A stretch of DNA of 64,000 nucleotides from Perlucidibaca piscinae DSM 21586 (GTDB taxonomy: Bacteria; Pseudomonadota; Gammaproteobacteria; Pseudomonadales; Moraxellaceae), in the NCBI RefSeq assembly GCF_000420045.1, contig NZ_ATUE01000005.1, forward strand, positions 372,001 through 436,000, written 5' to 3'. Made by a program: the position numbers and the translations under genes. The notes beneath the pieces are model-generated. The model searched no databases. It saw nothing but the letters and a program-made list of their open reading frames with translations, and was not told the DNA's origin. Below are positions 54,457 to 64,000 of the stretch, piece by piece; within the stretch, counting starts at the first letter, position 1; the number at the start of each line of letters is the position of its first letter.

Positions 54457-56907
54457 ATGAAGAAGAACGTGTGGGGCGTGCTCGCCCTGACCGCGACGGT
54501 GGTGGTTGTTTACGGCGTCGCCACCTTGCCTCCAGCCCCTCCTGCCGTCCCGGCGGTTCCTGACAGCATTCCGGTTCCGGTGGTGCCCGCCCTGACCGCC
54601 TACGATCTGCCCACGGGCAACGTGCCGGTGTCGGCCGAACCCTACCGCTCGACCTACCGCAGCATTTCCCTCGATGGTCTGGCGGAGCGCAAGCTGCTCA
54701 CCGGGGTCTACCAGGGCACGCCGTACTGGAAGCAGCGCGAGCAGTGGTTCAAGGACAACTTCTACGCCACCCTCGCGGCCCGCAAGGTCTGGAAGGAGGG
54801 CACCGGCCCCGATACCCACAAGCGTGGTGATCCGGTGACCTGGACCAGCGAGCCGATTCCCCAGTACGTGCCGCCGCCCTGCACCCAGGCCCAGCCCACC
54901 GGCTATGACGCCGAAGGCTGCCGCTACGTGGCGCAGCTGTACAAGGATGTCGAAGCCAACGATCCGGCCAAGGCGGCGGAAATGCGCGAGCAGGTTCGCC
55001 GTGGTCGCGATGTCTGGTTCAAGGGTACCTTCGGCAACCAGGACGAGAACTATCTGCATCAGTCCCGGGTGGTCGGCAAGGAGAACATGAACTACCCGTG
55101 GCTGGACACCCGCACCCGCCCGCACCGTTTCACCAAGTGGGGCCTGATCAACGATCCCGACTGCGTCCAGGGCGACGCCTCCACCAACTGGTACGACAAG
55201 TGCCAGGATCCGCATTCGTCGGGTGTGCTGGGCTACCGCAAGTACTACGCCGATCCGGTCCGCGACAAGGCCGGCAAGGTGGTCTACGACCCGCGCACGG
55301 CACCCTATGATCCCAACGAGATCAAGCAGAACAAGCGCTTCGTCATCGGTCATCCCTGCGTGCAGTGCCATGTCGGCTTTGACCCGACCAATCCGCCGGC
55401 CAACCCCAACGAGCCGAAGTGGGAGCACCTGAGCGCGACCATTGGCAACCAGCATATCGTGCAGCCCGATGCCTTCTTCCATGGTGTGCCGACCAACAGC
55501 CCGGCACGGCAGATCCTCAAGGGTGGCCGCCTCGGCACTATCGACACCTCGCTGGTGGCTTCCGACTGGATGCACAACCCGGGCACCCAGAACAACATCA
55601 TGGACTTCCACAACAAGCGTCTGTTCGAGCACGTGATGAAGGACCCGGTCAGCGGCGAGGTCAGGAAGGCCAACACCCGCCATGTCCTCAAGGGTGGCGA
55701 GGACAGCGTCGGCGAGCACCTTGCGCTGATCCGCGTCTACGTCAACATCGGCATGTGCACTGAGGAATGCTGGACGCCCAACTTCCCCTACCCGGGTCGC
55801 CTGGTCGGTCGTGGTACCGAGCAGAGCCCGATGCGCATCATGCAGTGCGCGGCGCAGTGCGATCCCTGGAATTACGCCGATGCCAAGATGGATGACCTGG
55901 CGGTGTTCCTGATGACGGGCGGTCCGACCTATCTGATGGCCTCGAAGGATGTCGATGGCACGCCGGGCGGGACCTTCGTCGACACCAGCGTGGTGCCCCA
56001 GGGTCGCAAGGTCTTTGCCCGCGAGTGCGCCAGCTGCCACAGCACCAAGATGGCGCCGCAGTCCATTCGCAATGACAAGGTGGCGCTGGAGAAGTTCTAC
56101 GACGGTCATGTCTTCGGCAAGGAAGACTACTGGACGCTGGAATACAGCGCGGCCGAGCGCAATGATCCGCGCTTCCAGGCCCGCCATCTGGCCAGGGACG
56201 CGCAGGGCAGCCTGCGACCCAGGCAGTTTGCCGAGAAGGGCATCTTCGGTCAGGACTGGCTGGGCAATGACGAGCGTACAGCGTTCAACATCGTCGGCAC
56301 CAACGCCTGCCGTGCCCTGCACGACAACCACAACCAGGGTCACATCTGGGAGGAGTTCTCGTCCGAGACCTACAAGAACTCGCCCTCACCGGGCAGCGTG
56401 CCGCGCGTGCTCAACCGCATGATGCCTCTGCTCGGCGGCATCCAGCTTGGCGAGCGCAAGGTCGAGGGCGGCCCCGGCTACCTGCGCAACATCTCGCTGC
56501 TGTCGGTCTGGGCCACGGCACCGTTCCTGCACAACAACGCCATCGGCGAGGTCACCTTCCGCCCGGATGGCGCACCGGACTACACCCTGCGGGGCCGCAT
56601 CGCGCAGTTCGAGAACGCGTTTGACGAACTGATGCGCTCGGACAACCCCAAGGACCGCAACGCACGTCCGCAGAAGACGCTGTTCACTACCGAGGACATG
56701 CACGTGACACCGCGCGAGGACATGCAGGGCTGGCCGAAGATCCCGGTCAGGAAGGGCACCCCGGTGGCCAACTTCGCCTCGCAGAATCCGCACAAGCCGC
56801 TGTTCATGGGCTGCGATGATCCGGTCGAGAACAAGGGTCACCAGTTCGGCATCGATCTCAGTGACAAGGACAAGTTCGCCCTGCGCGAGTTCCTCAAACT
56901 GATGTGA
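54457..56907 (+). CDS. Membrane-anchored diheme c-type cytochrome, RoxA/MauG-like
   Basis: 816 residues with GGAGG upstream. An uncleaved-looking N-terminal helix (residues 5-21) and a Pro-rich linker export a large domain. Two heme c motifs: CVQCH (301-305) and CASCH (524-528). C-terminal features resemble the RoxA-like diheme group: a TNACRALHDNH segment near 616-625 and YLRNISLLSVWATAPFLHNN ending at 694. Extra cysteines (PPPCT, EGCRY, MCTEEC, QCAAQC, MGCDD) suggest disulfides. RoxA oxidises polyisoprene and MauG proteins make peroxide-level iron; the substrate here is unknown. It heads a four-gene cluster. Family placement is by remembered motifs, not by search. Confidence 0.65.
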   Translation: MKKNVWGVLALTATVVVVYGVATLPPAPPAVPAVPDSIPVPVVPALTAYDLPTGNVPVSAEPYRSTYRSISLDGLAERKLLTGVYQGTPYWKQREQWFKDNFYATLAARKVWKEGTGPDTHKRGDPVTWTSEPIPQYVPPPCTQAQPTGYDAEGCRYVAQLYKDVEANDPAKAAEMREQVRRGRDVWFKGTFGNQDENYLHQSRVVGKENMNYPWLDTRTRPHRFTKWGLINDPDCVQGDASTNWYDKCQDPHSSGVLGYRKYYADPVRDKAGKVVYDPRTAPYDPNEIKQNKRFVIGHPCVQCHVGFDPTNPPANPNEPKWEHLSATIGNQHIVQPDAFFHGVPTNSPARQILKGGRLGTIDTSLVASDWMHNPGTQNNIMDFHNKRLFEHVMKDPVSGEVRKANTRHVLKGGEDSVGEHLALIRVYVNIGMCTEECWTPNFPYPGRLVGRGTEQSPMRIMQCAAQCDPWNYADAKMDDLAVFLMTGGPTYLMASKDVDGTPGGTFVDTSVVPQGRKVFARECASCHSTKMAPQSIRNDKVALEKFYDGHVFGKEDYWTLEYSAAERNDPRFQARHLARDAQGSLRPRQFAEKGIFGQDWLGNDERTAFNIVGTNACRALHDNHNQGHIWEEFSSETYKNSPSPGSVPRVLNRMMPLLGGIQLGERKVEGGPGYLRNISLLSVWATAPFLHNNAIGEVTFRPDGAPDYTLRGRIAQFENAFDELMRSDNPKDRNARPQKTLFTTEDMHVTPREDMQGWPKIPVRKGTPVANFASQNPHKPLFMGCDDPVENKGHQFGIDLSDKDKFALREFLKLM

Positions 56908-56913
56908 CGGCAC

Positions 56914-56938
56914 GCCCGTCCGGCATTGCCGGACGGGC
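56914..56938. other. Intergenic hairpin in the cytochrome cluster
   Basis: An 11-bp perfect stem GCCCGTCCGGC/GCCGGACGGGC with a 3-base loop, between the first and second cytochrome genes. No T run follows, so it may be an mRNA-stabilising or attenuating element rather than a full terminator. Confidence 0.6.
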
Positions 56939-56958
56939 GGTTCACCGTGGAGCGCGTG

Positions 56959-58665
56959 ATGAAGAAACGATGGCGACTGCTGGTCCCGGCACTGGCCGTG
57001 ATGCTGGCCCTGCTGTGGTGGCTGAAGCCGGAGCAGAACAGCCTCGACATCACGACGCTGGCGAAGCCGGTGGCGGCCCCTGCGAGTGCGCTGTCGGCCC
57101 GCGTGATTGCCCAGGGCGATCTGCCGGCACCGGGAACGCGCTCGCTGTTTGATCATCTGCTGGCGCAGAACGATGGTCTGCCCTATCCCTTCGAGAAGCT
57201 GGTGGCGCTGATCCGGGCCCAGGATCCTGATGCGTCCGCACCGGTATCGGTGCTGATTCCGCAGGGACGCTCCCTGCTCAAGGCGCAGGCAGACGCGGCC
57301 CATCCGCGCGTGCTGCTGGCCGCCGACTTCCAGGCCGCCAATGCCGGCAGCCTGGGCATCGCACCGCGAGGCCAGCTGTTTCTCGGGTTTGTCGAGAAGG
57401 CCAACGAGATCGAGGTGCTGAGCTACAACGAGGCCGGCGGACGCTTCGAGTTCCAGCTCGTGCAGAACTACTGTGCCGGCTGCGTGCCGCGCATCGTCTA
57501 TGCCCGTCGGGCCATCTGCACCACCTGCCACCAGGGCGGTGGCCCGATCTTTCCGCAGCGTCCGTGGAACGAGACCAACGGCCAGGCCGCCACCGCCGAG
57601 ACCATACGTCAGCACATGGCCAGCCTGAAGGCCGAGGCGTACCAGGGCGTGCCCCTGCGTCAGCCGCTGGCGATGCCGGAGCGCTTCGACCAGCTCACCG
57701 ACATGGGCAATTTCCTGCCGGTGACCCAGCGCCTGTGGCTGGATGGTTGCGGCGAGAAAGGCAACGACTGCCGGCGCGGCCTGCTGCGTCTGGCCCTGCA
57801 GTACGCGGACAGCCCGGGCAGCTTCGACACTGCGTCGGCGCCAGTGTCGGCCTGGCTGGCCCTGCAGAAGCGGTGGTTCCCGGCCGCTGGCATCGCGGTA
57901 CCGGAATCCGATCTGTTCAATCGTGATCCGCTCAGCGAACGTCAGGGATTGAAAGGCTGGTGGCACGGTCTGTGGGTGCGTGACATCACGCCAGGCGAGG
58001 GTGCGCGCGACAACGAGGACCTGGAGGCATTTGACCGCCTGCCCAAGCTGTCGGCCCGACTGGATCCGCTGACGCCGAGACCGCCCAGGCAGGTCATCAC
58101 CGCCGCCGATCCCGATGCCATCTACGGTGTTGCCGCCCTGTTCACTGCGTCAGATCTGGACACGCTGCTGGTCAGGCATGGCCATAGCCTGGACAGGGTA
58201 CTGGCCCGCGTCGATGCCCTGCCGGACAGCGTCTTCGCGCCGCGTCCGGTGTCACGCGTGCAGCTGATGAATGCGCTGCTGGGCCAGGACCAGAGCTACT
58301 GCTGTCTCGACACCAGCGACATGTCACCGCCCCAGGCCAGTGGCGTGCCACCCCTGAAAATCGTCACGCAACCGGTGCTCAGGCATTTCGAGCGCTACTG
58401 CTTTTCCTGCCATCGCGGCAATCCGGCGGCGCGCCTGAACTTCATGGCGGGTGCCACGGAGGCGGAAGTGCTTGCCAACATCCAGGCCAAGTCCGAGATT
58501 CGCGATGCCCTGGACTGGGAACGCTACGAAGGTACCGACAAGGCCTCGCAACTGATGCCGCCACGTGACTCGGTGCAGTATCGCCACTGGCAGCAGGATG
58601 GCGAGAAGGCCCGGAAGGCGCGTGAGGCCATGCGTGATGTCGTCCCCGGCCTGTTCAGTTTCTGA
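56959..58665 (+). CDS. Exported diheme c-type cytochrome of unknown function
   Basis: 568 residues from the ATG at 56959 (GGAG eight bases upstream; an in-frame TTG at 56926 is less likely). N-terminal helix MKKRWRLLVPALAVMLALLWWL is an anchor or signal. Heme motifs: CTTCH (187-191) and CFSCH (481-485). A third, CAGCV (172-176), has both Cys but Val instead of His. The second motif reads CFSCHRGNPAARLNFM. The long region between motifs has no recognised domain. It starts 51 bases after the large cytochrome and 11 bases before the next gene. Likely an electron-transfer partner. Confidence 0.75.
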   Translation: MKKRWRLLVPALAVMLALLWWLKPEQNSLDITTLAKPVAAPASALSARVIAQGDLPAPGTRSLFDHLLAQNDGLPYPFEKLVALIRAQDPDASAPVSVLIPQGRSLLKAQADAAHPRVLLAADFQAANAGSLGIAPRGQLFLGFVEKANEIEVLSYNEAGGRFEFQLVQNYCAGCVPRIVYARRAICTTCHQGGGPIFPQRPWNETNGQAATAETIRQHMASLKAEAYQGVPLRQPLAMPERFDQLTDMGNFLPVTQRLWLDGCGEKGNDCRRGLLRLALQYADSPGSFDTASAPVSAWLALQKRWFPAAGIAVPESDLFNRDPLSERQGLKGWWHGLWVRDITPGEGARDNEDLEAFDRLPKLSARLDPLTPRPPRQVITAADPDAIYGVAALFTASDLDTLLVRHGHSLDRVLARVDALPDSVFAPRPVSRVQLMNALLGQDQSYCCLDTSDMSPPQASGVPPLKIVTQPVLRHFERYCFSCHRGNPAARLNFMAGATEAEVLANIQAKSEIRDALDWERYEGTDKASQLMPPRDSVQYRHWQQDGEKARKAREAMRDVVPGLFSF

Positions 58666-58676
58666 GGAAATACCTG

Positions 58677-59450
58677 ATGACATGTTCTCGCCTGCTGATG
58701 TCCGCGCTGCTCTGCGTCAGCGTGCTGCCAGCCCTGGCCACGGCAACGCCGACCCTGGCGCGCCAGTACAAGCAGCACTACGGCTACATGCCGGCCTGCA
58801 ATGCCTGCCACAGCCAGGGCGGGGGGTCGGAGCTCAATCCCTATGGCAAGGCCTTCAAGGCCAATGGCAAGCAGCTGGCCAGCTTTGCCCGCATCGCCGC
58901 GCTCGACAGTGACGCTGACGGACATGGCAATGACAGCGAGGCCAAGACCCGGGCCAATCCCGGCGACAAGCGCTCGCAGCCCGGCAAGGCGGGCGACTGG
59001 CTGGACATGACCAGCCTGATTCCGCGCGAGGTGCGCGCGCGGTTTCCGGGGGTCACTACCTGGCTGCCGCAGGATGCCGTGCTGACCCCGGGTGACATGG
59101 CGGCGGCAAAAGCCATGGGGGTCACCCTGCGTCGCGAGGATGACAACACCATCTACATCCCGCTCAAGGACAGGCGACCGATGGGGACGGCCCTGATCTT
59201 TCCGGTCGTCTGGCAAAAGAAGACCTTTTATCTGTTGATGACCACGGACAGGCAGCTGACCGTGGATCATGTCTCGGTGCTGCACGCCAATGCCCTGCCC
59301 GAGGCGAAGAAGCTGACGCTGTATGCCGGTTTCAGCGGCAAGACGGCGGCGCAGCTGCCGGCCGGAAACCCGTCCAGCCTGGACGGTGTCATCAGCGCCT
59401 CGGTGAAGTCGGCGGCCACCTTGCTGCTGGTCAGACTCAAGGGTGCCTGA
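58677..59450 (+). CDS. Small exported monoheme protein with a calcium-loop-like Asp repeat
   Basis: 257 residues with GAGGA upstream. Signal peptide ending near LPALATA, then one heme motif CNACH (41-45) in YMPACNACHSQGGG. Residues 77-86 read DSDADGHGND, an EF-hand/thrombospondin type 3-like calcium loop, followed by TRANPGDKRSQPGKAGDW. The remaining C-terminal 140 residues look beta-rich without a recognised family. It may dock on or shuttle electrons to the two larger cytochromes; this is inference. Confidence 0.72.
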   Translation: MTCSRLLMSALLCVSVLPALATATPTLARQYKQHYGYMPACNACHSQGGGSELNPYGKAFKANGKQLASFARIAALDSDADGHGNDSEAKTRANPGDKRSQPGKAGDWLDMTSLIPREVRARFPGVTTWLPQDAVLTPGDMAAAKAMGVTLRREDDNTIYIPLKDRRPMGTALIFPVVWQKKTFYLLMTTDRQLTVDHVSVLHANALPEAKKLTLYAGFSGKTAAQLPAGNPSSLDGVISASVKSAATLLLVRLKGA

Positions 59451-59481
59451 GCCGGGCACCAGCCACTCCTGGAAACGTGAC

Positions 59482-60150
59482 ATGACAGACACAGCAGCAC
59501 CGGAACGATTCGATTTCTTCAGTGATGCCCCGGTGCTGGACCCGGCGGTGGTCGAGCTGGCGCCGGAGCCGTCGGCCTGGCTGACCATTGGCGGCCCGAT
59601 CGGTCTCGTGCTGTTCTTCCTGGCGATCTGCATGGCCCTGCGCTGGTTCATCCCCTTCCATGAATCGCGCCTGTCGTTTTCGCTGCGCGACCTGCCGGTG
59701 GCTGCCCAGCGCGGCATCGGTCTGTCGACGATCCTGTTCGGCATCGCCTTCTTCTTCGGCCTTGCCGAGGTGCATTACCAGCTTGGCGTGCATGGCAGCA
59801 CCGAGGCCTATTTCGAGAACATGACCGAAGGCAAGCTGATTGCCTTCACGCATGCCCATCTCTTCGGCTTTACCACGGCCTTTTTCATCATAGGCATTCC
59901 CTTTTCCATGCATTTCAACCGGTTGCGCATCTACCAGTGGGTGTTTCCAGCCGGACTGGCGGCCGCGCTGACCGACATCGTGTCGTGGTGGGGCATCAAG
60001 TACATCTCGCCGAACTTCGACTACGTCACCATGTTCTGCGGCGCCGTCTACGGCATTGCCTATCTGTGGATGCTGATCGGCATCGTGCGCATCCTGTTCT
60101 TTCCGTCGATCACCTGGTTTCCGGATCGATTGAATGAACCCGACAAATGA
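59482..60150 (+). CDS. Five-helix membrane protein with His pair, cytochrome cluster
   Basis: 222 residues from the ATG at 59482 (GGA eight bases before); a GTG at 59443 overlapping the previous gene is possible. Hydrophobic helices at about 33-56, 78-96, 119-142, 151-172 and 183-208. Histidines 98 and 104 follow helix 2, and His124/His126 (AFTHAHLFGF) lie in helix 3, where they could bind heme b or a metal. No family recognised. Placement suggests a membrane electron-entry or exit point for the periplasmic cytochromes. Confidence 0.7.
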   Translation: MTDTAAPERFDFFSDAPVLDPAVVELAPEPSAWLTIGGPIGLVLFFLAICMALRWFIPFHESRLSFSLRDLPVAAQRGIGLSTILFGIAFFFGLAEVHYQLGVHGSTEAYFENMTEGKLIAFTHAHLFGFTTAFFIIGIPFSMHFNRLRIYQWVFPAGLAAALTDIVSWWGIKYISPNFDYVTMFCGAVYGIAYLWMLIGIVRILFFPSITWFPDRLNEPDK

Positions 60151-60206
60151 TGGGAATAATGTCTGCTTGTCCGACATTCTGCGTGGAGAATGGCAACAGA
60201 GGCTGC

Positions 60207-60212
60207 TAGATT
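60207..60212 (+). promoter_or_regulatory. Extended -10 candidate of yaeQ
   Basis: TGC-TAGATT (60204-60212), 38 bases upstream of the yaeQ ATG, suggesting that yaeQ and yceI form a separate transcript from the cytochrome genes. Confidence 0.4.
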
Positions 60213-60249
60213 CAGCGCATCCTCGATCCGAGGTACTGGAGTTGCCTGC

Positions 60250-60795
60250 ATGGCGCTGAAGTCGACCGTCTACAAGGTCCAGCTGAATCTGGCGGACATG
60301 GATCGCGAACGTTACGCCGATCATGCCTTCACACTGGCGCTGCATCCGTCCGAGACGCTGGAACGGCTGCTGGTGCGCATCATCGCCTTCGCCTGGTTCG
60401 CCGATGAGGATCTGGTGTTCACGCGCGGACTCAGCAGCGAAGACGAGCCGGACCTGTGGCAGAAGGATCTCACCGATACCATCCTGCACTGGATGGAAGT
60501 CGGCATGCCCGACGAGACCCGGATTCGCAAGGGCTGCCACCGCGCCGCGCGCATGACCGTGGTGACCTACGGAGATCATGCGGCACCGGTATGGTGGGAA
60601 AAGATCCGTTCCAGCCTGACCCGTTTTGAAAACCTCGAGGTGCTGTTTCTGCCGCAGGCACCTCTGGAAGCGATGACGCCTCACATGGGGCGCAACCTGT
60701 CCCTGCAGATCACGCGTCAGGATGGCGTGCTCTGGATCACCTTGGACAACCTCACGGTGGAACTGAAGCCCGAGGTCTGGCGCCAGGCGCGCTGA
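60250..60795 (+). CDS. yaeQ: YaeQ family protein
   Basis: 181 residues from the ATG at 60250 with GGAG upstream. N-terminus MALKSTVYKVQLNLADMDRERYADHAFTLALHPSET and RLLVRIIAFAW match YaeQ, whose fold resembles PD-(D/E)XK nucleases. In E. coli it suppresses an rfaH defect on hemolysin when over-expressed; its biochemical role is unknown. Confidence 0.93.
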   Translation: MALKSTVYKVQLNLADMDRERYADHAFTLALHPSETLERLLVRIIAFAWFADEDLVFTRGLSSEDEPDLWQKDLTDTILHWMEVGMPDETRIRKGCHRAARMTVVTYGDHAAPVWWEKIRSSLTRFENLEVLFLPQAPLEAMTPHMGRNLSLQITRQDGVLWITLDNLTVELKPEVWRQAR

Positions 60796-60813
60796 CACCG
60801 GGTGGAGATGGCC

Positions 60814-61464
60814 ATGGAGCGCAAGACGCAGGACTGGCTGCCATACACCCTGACCCTGATCATCGGGGTCATGTTCTGGCTGTTGGCGCAGACGGCGAAG
60901 GCGAACTCGGTGGTTGTCTACGAGATAGACAGCCAGCGCACCCGCATCAGCTTCAACTGGAGCTATTTCGGCATGCTCAGTCCGCCTGGCTCGTTCAGCC
61001 AGGCCACCGGACGGATCTACGGCAATCTCGACGACCCCATGAGCTCCTCCGTCGAGGTTGCCATTCCCGTGCGCACCCTGAAGACGTTCATGCCGGCCAT
61101 CGACAACGAACTGCTCAATTCCGGCGACTTCTTCAAGCCTGAACAGTACCCGATCATGCGTTTCCGCAGCGACGGCATCATGCACGTCGACAAGCGCGAA
61201 AAGACCTTCAGTCTGACCGGCACGCTGACCGTGAACGGCATCAGCAAGCCTGTCATTCTCAGTACCCAGTCACCGGCCAAGGACCAGAATCCGTTTGCGA
61301 CACGCAAGCCGGGCATGGAACTGACCGCGACCACGCGCTTCCGGCGCAGCGAGTTCGGCATGACGCGCATGCTCGGGGTGGTCGGCGACGAAATGCAGGT
61401 CAAGCTCAAGGTGGTGGCGGTGGAGAAGTCGCGTCAGGCGCAAATGCCGCCAATCACGCAGTAA
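60814..61464 (+). CDS. Membrane-anchored YceI-family protein
   Basis: 216 residues from the ATG at 60814, preceded by GGTGGAG; upstream starts at 60802 and 60808 are in frame. An N-terminal helix (LPYTLTLIIGVMFWLLAQT) leads into the YceI lipocalin-like barrel: YEIDSQRTRISFNWSYFG and LTGTLTVNGISKPVIL with FRRSEFGMTRMLGVVGDEM at the end. YceI proteins bind polyisoprenoid lipids such as ubiquinone-type chains in the periplasm. It lies 18 bases after yaeQ. Confidence 0.9.
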   Translation: MERKTQDWLPYTLTLIIGVMFWLLAQTAKANSVVVYEIDSQRTRISFNWSYFGMLSPPGSFSQATGRIYGNLDDPMSSSVEVAIPVRTLKTFMPAIDNELLNSGDFFKPEQYPIMRFRSDGIMHVDKREKTFSLTGTLTVNGISKPVILSTQSPAKDQNPFATRKPGMELTATTRFRRSEFGMTRMLGVVGDEMQVKLKVVAVEKSRQAQMPPITQ

Positions 61465-61523
61465 ACATGGCAATGGCGCCATGCCGGGCCGCCGCGCCGC
61501 TGGTGGCCGGGATGCCGGTTCTG

Positions 61524-61529
61524 TATAAT
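61524..61529 (+). promoter_or_regulatory. Candidate -10 of mnmG
   Basis: Perfect TATAAT, 44 bases upstream of mnmG, with a poor -35. Fits mnmG having its own promoter once separated from mnmE. Confidence 0.5.
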
Positions 61530-61572
61530 TCCTGCCCGTTTTGCTCCGTGCCCGTCGCGCAGGTGGCTTCGC

Positions 61573-63479
<1,907 letters not shown>

Positions 63480-63480
<1 letters not shown>

Positions 63481-64000
63481 TGGCCGGTCCGCGTCTGTCT
63501 CCGAACTGGCCGGCCCAGGCCGAGGCGCGTCTGCGCGAGGGCCTCGCCGCCATGCAGATGACCCTGTCCGAGGTCACCATCACGGCGCTCATGCAGTACC
63601 TGGCGGCACTGGTGAAGTGGAACCAGGCCTTCAATCTGACCGCGATCCGCGATCCGCTTCAAATGGTCGACAAGCACCTGCTCGACAGCCTCAGCCTGCT
63701 GCCGGAGCTGGGGCAGGGCAGTGTGCTCGATGTCGGTACCGGTGCCGGTCTGCCCGGCTTCATCATCGCCCTGGTGCACCCCGAGCTGGCGGTCAGCCTG
63801 CTCGACTCCAATGGCAAGAAGACGCGCTTTCTCAAGCAGGTGGCGGCCGAACTCAAGGTCACCAATGTCACCGTCATCACCGGTCGCTGCGAGGAGCAGC
63901 AGGGCAGTCATGCGCAGATTGTCAGCCGCGCCTTTGCCAGTCTCGCCGACATGGTGGCGGGCACCGAGCATCTGCTGGCCCCTGACGGACGCTGGCTGGC
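63480..64000 (+). CDS. rsmG: 16S rRNA m7G527 methyltransferase, 5' part
   Basis: The first 173 codons are in the window; the gene continues beyond base 64000. Motifs: KWNQAFNLTAIRDP, MVDKHLLDSLSLLP, and SAM loop VLDVGTGAGLPGFIIAL, then SNGKKTRFL. Its ATG overlaps the mnmG stop (TGATG). parA-parB commonly follow rsmG, which would match the parS sites seen here. Confidence 0.96.

Noticed and set aside
54388..56343. A 651-residue minus-strand open frame
   Set aside because: Antisense of the large cytochrome gene; the plus strand has heme motifs, an export signal and a ribosome site.

Overview
The window is a 64 kb, high-GC, gene-dense stretch of a gammaproteobacterial chromosome that spans the replication origin. 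The order dnaA-dnaN-recF-gyrB on one side of an AT-rich, DnaA-box-rich gap and rpmH-rnpA-yidD-yidC-mnmE on the other is the classical oriC region. The flanking blocks (rsmB-fmt-def / dprA-tsaC-hemF-aroE, glyQ-glyS, dsbA-cytochrome c4-engB-polA, zur-znuC-znuB, hisBHA/hisF, envC-gpmI) resemble what is known near the origin of Pseudomonadales. I infer a Pseudomonas/Moraxellaceae-like gammaproteobacterium and cannot name the genus. No insertion sequence, prophage, CRISPR array or rRNA is visible.

Layout. 1-1.9 kb: 3' part of feoB and a Cys-rich membrane partner. 1.9-2.4 kb: tRNA-Gly(CCC) and a PanZ-like GNAT gene. 2.4-6.4 kb: hisB-hisH-hisA followed by metal-binding small proteins and alkB. 6.3-9.3 kb: two unrelated FAD-dependent oxidoreductases, with a decayed VF530/DUF2132 remnant between them. 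9.4-16.5 kb: hisF, envC, gpmI, a FabR-like regulator divergent from an unknown gene, dsbA, cytochrome c4 and engB. 16.6-21.5 kb: polA, then the zinc-uptake operon zur-znuC-znuB behind a probable Zur box. 21.5-31.3 kb: two divergent housekeeping operons (yheV-prlC-aroE-hemF-tsaC-dprA leftward, def-fmt-rsmB-mscS rightward). 31.3-42.8 kb: accessory metabolism (YidB-like protein, two acyl-CoA dehydrogenases, HopJ protein, an Ala/Lys-rich exported protein, SDR, AI-2E-type transporter, saccharopine-dehydrogenase-like protein) around glyQ-glyS. 42.9-50.5 kb: dusC, gyrB, recF, dnaN, dnaA and oriC. 50.5-54.3 kb: rpmH to mnmE.

The least ordinary region is 54.3-60.2 kb. Between mnmE and mnmG lies a four-gene rightward cluster: a membrane-anchored 816-residue diheme cytochrome with RoxA/MauG-like features, a 568-residue cytochrome with two CxxCH motifs, a small exported monoheme protein with a calcium-loop-like Asp repeat, and a five-helix His-bearing membrane protein. 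It is followed by yaeQ and a membrane-anchored YceI. The promoter ahead of the cluster carries two short palindromes, one over the -10. This looks like an uncharacterised extracytoplasmic heme redox system and is the best candidate here for something undescribed.

A second notable layer is chromosome organisation. Three parS-type ParB sites lie in the gyrB-recF interval, two inside recF and one within a 32-bp perfect palindrome after gyrB. oriC has four perfect and three near-perfect DnaA boxes.
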